Below are positions 1 to 8,565 of a stretch of 64,000 nucleotides of DNA, piece after piece (position 1 is the stretch's first letter; each line of letters begins with the position of its first letter). Source of the stretch: Haematobia irritans. Its lineage: Eukaryota > Arthropoda > Insecta > Diptera > Muscidae. Made by a program: the position numbers and the translations under genes. Location of the stretch: positions 992,001 through 1,056,000 of the forward strand of contig NW_027445852.1 in the NCBI RefSeq assembly GCF_050003625.1, in the 5' to 3' direction. The notes under the pieces were generated by a model. It had not been told where the DNA came from, made no database searches, and saw nothing but the letters and a program-made list of their open reading frames with translations.

Positions 1-3
1 GAT

Positions 4-128
4 GGTCACGAATTGAGGTCCTTTTGGCTCTAGGACGCATATTTAAGGAGTTATGGCCAAAATAAGTTTTTCATATAAAAATTTCAATTTTTTGAGGATT
101 TTCATCAAAATTTTGATTTTTTGGGGAT
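4..128 (+). repeat. Reference type B monomer (CATCA, GGGGAT end)
   Basis: This is the first complete monomer. Its first 80 bp are the shared core. Its last third carries TCATCAAAATTTTGATT, in which ATCAAAATTTTGAT (monomer positions 101-114) is a perfect 14-bp palindrome. Relative to type A it has G101A, G104A and G111T. It ends GGGGAT before the next GGTCACG. Type B is one of the commonest forms throughout the array and often sits next to type A. Confidence 0.95.
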
Positions 129-253
129 GGTCACGAATTGAGGTCCTTTTGGCTCTAGGACGCATATTTAAGGAGTTATGGCCACAATAAGTTTTTCATA
201 TAAAAATTTCAATTTTTTGAGGATTTTCGTCGAAATTTGGATTTTTTGGGGGT
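129..253 (+). repeat. Reference type A monomer (CGTCG, GGGGGT end)
   Basis: This monomer carries TCGTCGAAATTTGGAT at monomer positions 99-114 and ends GGGGGT. It has four CpG sites: CACG (6-7), GACGC (33-34) and two in TCGTCG (100-101 and 103-104). This copy has GGCCACAATAAG instead of the usual GGCCAAAATAAG, a mark shared with other dispersed copies (about 4,436, 16,180, 22,801 and 31,299). Positions 97-113 resemble a CENP-B box in 12 of 17 bases (see findings). Confidence 0.95.
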
Positions 254-378
254 GGTCACGAATTGAGGTCCTTTTGGCTCTAGGAAGCATATTTAAGGAG
301 TTATGGCCAAAATAAGTTTTTCATATAAAAATTTCATTTTTTTGAGGATTTTCGTCGAAATTTTGATTTTTTGGGGGT
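254..378 (+). repeat. Reference type C (hybrid) monomer
   Basis: This form combines the CGTCG block of type A with the TTTTGATT tail of type B: TCGTCGAAATTTTGATT. It often carries CATTTTTTTGAGG (T7) in place of CAATTTTTTGAGG. This copy also has GGAAGCAT in place of GGACGCAT, losing the CpG at monomer positions 33-34. Type C recurs many times, for example near 8,590, 13,720, 21,220 and 63,080. A recombinant origin between A and B, or an intermediate between them, fits. Confidence 0.9.
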
Positions 379-503
379 GGTCACGAATTGAGGTCCTTTT
401 GGCTCTAGGACGCATATTTAAGGAGTTATGGCCAAAATAAGTTTTTCATATAAAAATTTCAATTTTTTGAGGATTTTCGTCGAAATTTGGATTTTTAGGG
501 GGT

Positions 504-629
504 GGTCACGAATTGAGGTCCTTTTGGCTCTAGGACGCATATTTAAGGAGTTATGGCCCAAAATAAGTTTTTCATATAAAAATTTCAATTTTTTGAGGAT
601 TTTCGTCGAAATTTGGATTTTTTGGGGGT
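504..629 (+). repeat. 126-bp monomer with GGCCCAAAAT insertion
   Basis: One extra base converts GGCCAAAATAAG to GGCCCAAAATAAG, so the monomer is 126 bp. The same insertion is seen near 1,181, 2,685, 4,810, 6,688, 20,050, 20,678, 23,176, 23,803, 31,672, 32,300, 34,800, 36,549, 37,177, 39,676, 45,177, 45,302, 46,178, 48,177, 51,184, 52,810, 54,185, 58,313, 63,162 and 63,666. Because 126 is divisible by three, these copies keep one reading frame open across two monomers and produce the only open frames of 68-104 codons in the window. Confidence 0.93.
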
Positions 630-1004
630 GGTCACGAATTGAGGTCCTTTTGGCTCTAGGACGCATATTTAAGGAGTTATGGCCAAAATAAGTTTTTCAT
701 ATAAAAATTTCAATTTTTTGAGGATTTTCATCAAAATTTTGATTTTTTGGGGATGGTCACGAATTGAGGTCCTTTTGGCTCTAGGAAGCATATTTAAGGA
801 GTTATGGCCAAAATAAGTTTTTCATATAAAAATTTCAATTTTTTGAGGATTTTCATCAAAATTTTGATTTTTTGCGGGTGGTCACGAATTGAGGTCCTTT
901 TGGCTCTAGGACGCATATTTAAGGAGTTGTGGCCAAAATAAGTTTTTCATATAAAAATTTCAATTTTTTGAGGATTTTCGTCGAAATTTGGATTTTTTGG
1001 GGGT

Positions 1005-1135
1005 GGTCACGAATTGAGGTCCTTTTGGCTCTAGGACGCATATTTAAGGAGTTATGGCCAAAATAAGTTTTTCATATAAAAATTTCAATTTTTTGAGGAT
1101 TTTCATCAAAATTTTGATTTTTTGGGAGTGATCAC
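1005..1135 (+). repeat. Reference GTGATCAC-type monomer junction
   Basis: The monomer starting at 1,005 is type B but ends GGGAGT, and the next begins GATCACG. The junction therefore reads GTGATCAC (1,128-1,135), a perfect 8-bp palindrome containing GATC, where other junctions read GTGGTCAC or ATGGTCAC. Two coordinated changes are needed, one on each side of my arbitrary monomer boundary. This junction is common through the array and nearly always follows a CATCA (type B) end. Exceptions with CGTCG occur, for example near 10,630, 15,870, 27,000 and 46,990. Confidence 0.9.
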
Positions 1136-3440
1136 GAATTGAGGTCCTTTTGGCGCTAGGACGCATATTTAAGGAGTTATGGCCCAAAATAAGTTTTTCA
1201 TATAAAAATTTCAATTTTTTGAGGATTTTCGTCGAAATTTGGATTTTTTGGGGGTGGTCACGAATTGAGGTCCTTTTGGCTCTAGGACGCATATTTAAGG
1301 AGTTATGGCCAAAATAAGTTTTTCATATAAAAATTTCAATTTTTTGAGGATTTTCATCAAAATTTTGATTTTTTGGGGATGGTCACGAATTGAGGTCCTT
1401 TTGGCTCTAGGAAACATATTTAAGGAGTTATGGCCAAAATAAGTTTTTCATATAAAAATTTCAATTTTTTGAGGATTTTCGTCGAAATTTGGATTTTTTG
1501 GGGGTGGTCACGAATTGAGGTCCTTTTGGCTCTAGGACGCATATTTAAGGAGTTATGGCCAAAATAAGTTTTTCATATAAAAATTTCAATTTTTTGAGGA
1601 TTTTCGTCGAAATTTGGATTTTTTGGGGGTGGTCACGAATTGAGGTCATTTTGGCTCTAGGACGCATATTTAAGGAGTTATGGCCAAAATAAGTTTTTCA
1701 TATAAAAATTTCAATTTTTTGAGGATTGTCATCAAAATTTTGATTTTGTGGGAGTGATCACGAATTGAGGTCCTTTTGGCTCTAGGACGCATATTTAAGG
1801 AGTTATGGCCAAAATAAGTTTTTCATATAAAAATTTAAATTTTTTGAGGATTTTCATCAAAATTTTGATTTTTTGGGAGTGATCACGAATTGAGGTCCTT
1901 TTGGCTCTAGGACGCATATTTAAGGAGTTATGGCCAAAATAAGTTTTTCATATAAAAATTTCATTTTTTTTGAGGATTTTCGTCGAAATTTTGATTTTTT
2001 GGGGGTGGTCACGAATTGAGGTCCTTTTGGCTCTAGGAAGCATATTTAAGGAGTTATGGCCAAAATAAGTTTTTCATATAAAAATTTCATTTTTTTGAGG
2101 ATTTTCATCAAAATTTTGATTTTTTGGGGATGGTCACGAATTGAGGTCCTTTTGGCTCTAGGACGCATATTTAAGGAGTTATGGCCAAAATAAGTTTTTC
2201 ATATAAAAATTTAAATTTTTTGAGGATTTTCATCAAAATTTTGATTTTTTGGGGATGGTCACGAATTGAGGTCCTTTTGGCTCTAGGACGCATATTTAAG
2301 GAGTTATGGCCAAAATAAGTTTTTCATATAAAAATTTAAATTTTTTGAGGATTTTCATCAAAATTTTGATTTTTTGGGGATGGTCACGAATTGAGGTCCT
2401 TTTGGCTCTAGGACGCATATTTAAGGAGTTGTGGCCAAAATAAGTTTTTCATATAAAAATTTCAATTTTTTGAGGATTTTCGTCGAAATTTGGATTTTTT
2501 GGGGGTGGTCACGAATTGAGGTCCTTTTGGCTCTAGGACGCATATTTAAGGAGTTATGGCCAAAATAAGTTTTTCATATAAAAATTTCAATTTTTTGAGG
2601 ATTTTCATCAAAATTTTGATTTTTTGGGAGTGATCACGAATTGAGGTCCTTTTGGCGCTAGGACGCATATTTAAGGAGTTATGGCCCAAAATAAGTTTTT
2701 CATATAAAAATTTCAATTTTTTGAGGATTTTCGTCGAAATTTGGATTTTTTGGGGGTGGTCACGAATTGAGGTCCTTTTGGCTCTAGGACGCATATTTAA
2801 GGAGTTATGGCCAAAATAAGTTTTTCATATAAAAATTTCAATTTTTTGAGGATTTTCATCAAAATTTTGATTTTTTGGGGATGGTCACGAATTGAGGTCC
2901 TTTTGGCTCTAGGAAGCATATTTAAGGAGTTATGGCCAAAATAAGTTTTTCATATAAAAATTTCAATTTTTTGAGGATTTTCGTCGAAATTTGGATTTTT
3001 TGGGGGTGGTCACGAATTGAGGTCCTTTTGGCTCTAGGACGCATATTTAAGGAGTTATGGCCAAAATAAGTTTTCCATATAAAAATTTCAATTTTTTGAG
3101 GATTTTCGTCGAAATTTGGATTTTTTGGGGGTGGTAACGAATTGAGGTCATTTTGGCTCTAGGACGCATATTTAAGGAGTTATGGCCAAAATAAGTTTTT
3201 CATATAAATATTTCAATTTTTTGAGGATTGTCATCAAAATTTTGATTTTGTGGGAGTGATCACGAATTGAGGTCCTTTTGGCTCTAGGACGCATATTTAA
3301 GGAGTTATGGCCAAAATAAGTTTTTCATATAAAAATTTAAATTTTTTGAGGATTTTCATCAAAATTTTGATTTTTTGGGAGTGATCACGAATTGAGGTCC
3401 TTTTGGCTCTAGGACGCATATTTAAGGAGTTATGGCCAAA

Positions 3441-4254
3441 ATAAGTTTTTCATATAAAAATTTAAATTTTTTGAGGATTTTCATCAAAATTTTGATTTTT
3501 TGGGGATGGTCACGAATTGAGGTCCTTTTGGCTCTAGGACGCATATTTAAGGAGTTATGGCCAAAATAAGTTTTTCATATAAAAATTAAAATTTTTTGAG
3601 GATATTCATCAAAATTTTGATTTTTTGGGAGTGATCACGAATTGAGGTCCTTTTGGCTCTAGGACGCATATTTAAGGAGTTATGGCCCAAATAAGTTTTT
3701 CATATAAAAATTTCAATTTTTTGAGGATTTTCGTCGAAATTTGGATTTTTTGGGGGTGGTCACGAATTGAGGTCCTTTTGGCTCTAGGACGCATATTTAA
3801 GGAGTTATGGCCAAAATAAGTTTTTCATATAAAAATTTCAATTTTTTGAGGATTTTCATCAAAATTTTGATTTTTTGGGAGTGATCACGAATTGAGGTCC
3901 TTTTGGCTCTAGGACGCATATTTAAGGAGTTATGGCCAAAATAAGTTTCTCATATAAAAATTTCTATTTTTTGAGGATTTTCGTCGAAATTTGGATTTTT
4001 TGGGGATGGTCACGAATTGAGGTCCTTTTGGCTCTAGGACGCATATTTAAGGAGTTATGGCCAAAATAAGTTTTTTATATAAAAATTTCAATTTTTTGAG
4101 GATTTTCATCAAAATTTTGATTTTTTGGGGGTGGTCACGAATTGAGGTCCTTTTGGCTCTAGGACGCATATTTAAGGAGTTATGGCCAAAATAAGTTTTT
4201 CATATAAAAATTTCAATTTTTTGAGGATTTTCGTCGAAATTTGGATTTTTTGGG
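3441..4254 (+). repeat. Spacer monomers between block I copies
   Basis: These are about six and a half ordinary monomers with no non-satellite sequence. The stretch from about 3,510 has GAGGATATTCATC (about 3,598) and GGCCCAAATAAG (about 3,686), marks shared at an offset of 15,242 bp with about 18,840-18,930 and also present near 30,470-30,550. It therefore belongs to a block that continues rightwards into the seven-monomer cassette at 4,633 and was copied to about 18,750-20,540. Confidence 0.8.
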
Positions 4255-7200
4255 GATGGTCACGAATTGAGGTCCTTTTGGCTCTAGGACGCATATTTAA
4301 GGAGTTATGGCCAAAATAAGTTTTTCATATAAAAATTTCAATTTTTTGAGGATTTTCATCAAAATTTTGATTTTTTGGGGATGGTCACGAATTGAGGTCC
4401 TTTTGGCTCTAGGACGCATATTTAAGGAGTTATGGCCACAATAAGTTTTTCATATAAAAATTTCAATTTTTTGAGGATTTTCGTCGAAATTTGGATTTTT
4501 TGGGGGTGGTCACGAATTGAGGTCCTTTTGGCTCTAGGAAGCATATTTAAGGAGTTATGGCCAAAATAAGTTTTTCATATAAAAATTTCATTTTTTTGAG
4601 GATTTTCGTCGAAATTTTGATTTTTTGGGGGTGGTCACGAATTAAGGTCCTTTTGGCTCTAGGACGCATATTTAAGGAGTTATGGCCAAAATAAGTTTTT
4701 CATATAAAAATTTCAATTTTTTGAGGATTTTCGTCGAAATTTGGATTTTTAGGGGGTGGTCACGAATTGAGGTCCTTTTGGCTCTAGGACGCATATTTAA
4801 GGAGTTATGGCCCAAAATAAGTTTTTCATATAAAAATTTCAATTTTTTGAGGATTTTCGTCGAAATTTGGATTTTTTGGGGGTGGTCACGAATTGAGGTC
4901 CTTTTGGCTCTAGGACGCATATTTAAGGAGTTATGGCCAAAATAAGTTTTTCATATAAAAATTTCAATTTTTTGAGGATTTTCATCAAAATTTTGATTTT
5001 TTGGGGATGGTCACGAATTGAGGTCCTTTTGGCTCTAGGAAGCATATTTAAGGAGTTATGGCCAAAATAAGTTTTTCATATAAAAATTTCAATTTTTTGA
5101 GGATTTTCCTCAAAATTTTGATTTTTTGCGGGTGGTCACGAATTGAGGTCCTTTTGGCTCTAGGACGCATATTTAAGGAGTTGTGGCCAAAATAAGTTTT
5201 TCATATAAAAATTTCAATTTTTTGAGGATTTTCGTCGAAATTTGGATTTTTTGGGGGTGGTCACGAATTGAGGTCCTTTTGGCTCTAGGACGCATATTTA
5301 AGGAGTTATGGCCAAAATAAGTTTTTCATATAAAAATTTCAATTTTTTGAGGATTTTCATCAAAATTTTGATTTTTTGGGGATGGTCACGAATTGAGGTC
5401 CTTTTGGCTCTAGGAAACATATTTAAGGAGTTATGGCCAAAATAAGTTTTTCATATAAAAATTTCAATTTTTTGAGGATTTTCGTCGAAATTTGGATTTT
5501 TTGGGGGTGGTCACGAATTGAGGTCCTTTTGGCTCTAGGACGCATATTTAAGGAGTTATGGCCAAAATAAGTTTTTCATATAAAAATTTCAATTTTTTGA
5601 GGATTTTCGTCGAAATTTGGATTTTTTGGGGGTGGTCACGAATTGAGGTCATTTTGGCTCTAGGACGCATATTTAAGGAGTTATGGCCAAAATAAGTTTT
5701 TCATATAAAAATTTCAATTTTTTGAGGATTGTCATCAAAATTTTGATTTTGTGGGAGTGATCACGAATTGAGGTCCTTTTGGCTCTAGGACGCATATTTA
5801 AGGAGTTATGGCCAAAATAAGTTTTTCATATAAAAATTTAAATTTTTTGAGGATTTTCATCAAAATTTTGATTTTTTGGGAGTGATCACGAATTGAGGTC
5901 CTTTTGGCTCTAGGACGCATATTTAAGGAGTTATGGCCAAAATAAGTTTTTCATATAAAAATTTCATTTTTTTTGAGGATTTTCGTCGAAATTTTGATTT
6001 TTTGGGGGTGGTCACGAATTGAGGTCCTTTTGGCTCTAGGAAGCATATTTAAGGAGTTATGGCCAAAATAAGTTTTTCATATAAAAATTTCATTTTTTTG
6101 AGGATTTTCATCAAAATTTTGATTTTTTGGGGATGGTCACGAATTGAGGTCCTTTTGGCTCTAGGACGCATATTTAAGGAGTTATGGCCAAAATAAGTTT
6201 TTCATATAAAAATTTAAATTTTTTGAGGATTTTCATCAAAATTTTGATTTTTTGGGGATGGTCACGAATTGAGGTCCTTTTGGCTCTAGGACGCATATTT
6301 AAGGAGTTATGGCCAAAATAAGTTTTTCATATAAAAATTTAAATTTTTTGAGGATTTTCATCAAAATTTTGATTTTTTGGGGATGGTCACGAATTGAGGT
6401 CCTTTTGGCTCTAGGACGCATATTTAAGGAGTTGTGGCCAAAATAAGTTTTTCATATAAAAATTTCAATTTTTTGAGGATTTTCGTCGAAATTTGGATTT
6501 TTTGGGGGTGGTCACGAATTGAGGTCCTTTTGGCTCTAGGACGCATATTTAAGGAGTTATGGCCAAAATAAGTTTTTCATATAAAAATTTCAATTTTTTG
6601 AGGATTTTCATCAAAATTTTGATTTTTTGGGAGTGATCACGAATTGAGGTCCTTTTGGCGCTAGGACGCATATTTAAGGAGTTATGGCCCAAAATAAGTT
6701 TTTCATATAAAAATTTCAATTTTTTGAGGATTTTCGTCGAAATTTGGATTTTTTGGGGGTGGTCACGAATTGAGGTCCTTTTGGCTCTAGGACGCATATT
6801 TAAGGAGTTATGGCCAAAATAAGTTTTTCATATAAAAATTTCAATTTTTTGAGGATTTTCATCAAAATTTTGATTTTTTGGGGATGGTCACGAATTGAGG
6901 TCCTTTTGGCTCTAGGAAGCATATTTAAGGAGTTATGGCCAAAATAAGTTTTTCATATAAAAATTTCAATTTTTTGAGGATTTTCGTCGAAATTTGGATT
7001 TTTTGGGGGTGGTCACGAATTGAGGTCCTTTTGGCTCTAGGACGCATATTTAAGGAGTTATGGCCAAAATAAGTTTTCCATATAAAAATTTCAATTTTTT
7101 GAGGATTTTCGTCGAAATTTGGATTTTTTGGGGGTGGTAACGAATTGAGGTCATTTTGGCTCTAGGACGCATATTTAAGGAGTTATGGCCAAAATAAGTT

Positions 7201-7440
7201 TTTCATATAAATATTTCAATTTTTTGAGGATTGTCATCAAAATTTTGATTTTGTGGGAGTGATCACGAATTGAGGTCCTTTTGGCTCTAGGACGCATATT
7301 TAAGGAGTTATGGCCAAAATAAGTTTTTCATATAAAAATTTAAATTTTTTGAGGATTTTCATCAAAATTTTGATTTTTTGGGAGTGATCACGAATTGAGG
7401 TCCTTTTGGCTCTAGGACGCATATTTAAGGAGTTATGGCC
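4255..7440 (+). repeat. Block I, copy 2 (two monomers deleted)
   Basis: This matches 1-3,440 monomer by monomer. Near 5,384 the copy passes straight to the GGGGATGG/GGAAACAT monomers. The GGGAGTGATC and GGCGCTAGG/GGCCCAAAAT pair found at 1,005-1,255 is missing, a clean two-monomer excision. Private changes include TTTTCCTCAAAA near 5,107 and AATTAAGG near 4,643. The match ends near 7,440, where copy 2 passes into CATTTTTTTGAGG/GCGGGTGG monomers. Confidence 0.85.
4633..5258 (+). repeat. Seven-monomer cassette, truncated occurrence 2
   Basis: Only the first five members are present. After the GTTGTGG monomer the array goes to GGGGATGG/GGAAACAT, so the GGGAGTGATC and GGCGCTAGG members have been lost. 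This is the only cassette without a partner open frame 626 bp downstream. Confidence 0.85.
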
Positions 7441-8565
7441 AAAATAAGTTTTTCATATAAAAATTTCATTTTTTTGAGGATTTTCGTCGAAATTTGGATT
7501 TTTTGCGGGTGGTCACGAATTGAGGTCCTTTTGGCTCTAGGACGCATATTTAAGGAGTTATGGCCAAAATAAATTTTTCATATAAAATTTCAATTTTTTG
7601 AGGATTTTCATCAAAATTTTGATTTTTTGGGGATGGTCACGAATTGAGGTCCTTTTGGCTCTAGGAAGCATATTTAAGGAGTTATGGCCAAAATAAGTTT
7701 TTCATATAAAAATTTCAATTTTTTGAGGATTTTCGTCGAAATTTGGATTTTTTGGGGGTGGTCACGAATTGAGGTCCTTTTGGCTCTAGGACGCATATTT
7801 AAGGAGTTATGGCCAAAATAAGTTTTTCATATAAAAATTTCAATTTTTTGAGGATTTTCGTCGAAATTTGGATTTTTTGGGGGTGGTAACGAATTGAGGT
7901 CATTTTGGCTCTAGGACGCATATTTAAGGAGTTATGGCCAAAATAAGTTTTTCATATAAATATTTCAATTTTTTGAGGATTGTCATCAAAATTTTGATTT
8001 TGTGGGAGTGATCACGAATTGAGGTCCTTTTGGCTCTAGGACGCATATTTAAGGAGTTATGGCCAAAATAAGTTTTTCATATAAAAATTTAAATTTTTTG
8101 AGGATTTTCATCAAAATTTTGATTTTTTGGGAGTGATCACGAATTGAGGTCCTTTTGGCTCTAGGACGCATATTTAAGGAGTTATGGCCAAAATAAGTTT
8201 TTCATATAAAAATTTCATTTTTTTGAGGATTTTCGTCGAAATTTGGATTTTTTGCGGGTGGTCACGAATTGAGGTCCTTTTGGCTCTAGGACGCATATTT
8301 AAGGAGTTATGGCCAAAATAAATTTTTCATATAAAATTTCAATTTTTTGAGGATTTTCATCAAAATTTTGATTTTTTGGGGATGGTCACGAATTGAGGTC
8401 CTTTTGGCTCTAGGACGCATATTTAAGGAGTTATGGCCAAAATAAGTTTTTCATATAAAAATTTCAATTTTTTGAGGATTTTTGTCGAAATTTGGATTTT
8501 TTGGGGGTGGTCACGAATTGAGGTCATTTTGGCTCTGGGACGCATATTTAAGGAGTTATGGCCAA
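7070..8565 (+). repeat. Six-monomer tandem (about 748 bp, two units)
   Basis: The rare junction GTGGTAACG (C to A in GGTCACG) occurs at 7,137 and again at 7,885, 748 bp apart. It is followed in both units by GGTCATTTTGG, AAATATTTCAA, GATTGTCATC, GATTTTGTGGGAG, then CATTTTTTTGAGG with GCGGGTGG, then AAATAAATTTTTC with TATAAAATTTC. The same marker appears near 3,135 in block I. The unit is six monomers minus two bases. It is a local tandem expansion at the right end of block I. Confidence 0.82.

Larger units (their letters stand above)
379..1255 (+). repeat. Seven-monomer cassette, occurrence 1 (877 bp)
   Basis: In order the cassette has: a TTAGGGGGTGG monomer; a GGCCCAAAAT 126-bp type A; a type B ending GGGGATGG; a GGAAGC type B ending GCGGGTGG; a GTTGTGG type A; a type B ending GGGAGTGATC; and a GGCGCTAGG plus GGCCCAAAAT 126-bp type A. 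The two 126-bp members create paired open frames starting 626 bp apart, a convenient fingerprint. Confidence 0.88.
1..3440 (+). repeat. Block I, copy 1 of a large duplication
   Basis: The order of monomer variants here is repeated at about 4,255-7,440. The offset is 4,254 bp up to about 1,130 and 4,003 bp afterwards, because the second copy lacks two monomers (251 bp). Markers that align include GGAAACAT (about 1,411 and 5,414), GTTGTGG (about 927 and 5,181) and GGCGCTAGG with GGCCCAAAAT (about 2,655 and 6,658). Within this block a 12-monomer (1,502-bp) tandem is also visible: the stretch at about 880-1,920 recurs at about 2,382-3,420. The left edge of the block is outside the window. Confidence 0.85.

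Noticed and set aside
101..114. Rho-independent-terminator-like hairpin with a T run after ATCAAAATTTTGAT
   Set aside because: The palindrome has no loop and is A/T only, so it would not make a stable terminator hairpin, and no transcription unit is present.
421..433. AAGGAGTTATGG, resembling a ribosome binding site and start codon, in nearly every monomer
   Set aside because: It is part of the conserved satellite core, the array is eukaryotic in character, and most frames starting there close within about one monomer. Variants such as GTTGTGG and GTTACGG are tolerated.
495..503. TTAGGG within TTTTTAGGGGGTGG monomers, suggesting telomeric repeat
   Set aside because: It is a single occurrence per variant monomer made by one T to A change in TTTTTTGGGGGTGG. 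There is no tandem TTAGGG run.
418..691. Paired sense and antisense open frames of 82-89 codons, repeated about 20 times across the window
   Set aside because: They lie entirely within satellite monomers, exist on both strands at once, and depend on 126-bp monomers. Differences between copies are those of the satellite itself, with no sign of codon-level constraint.
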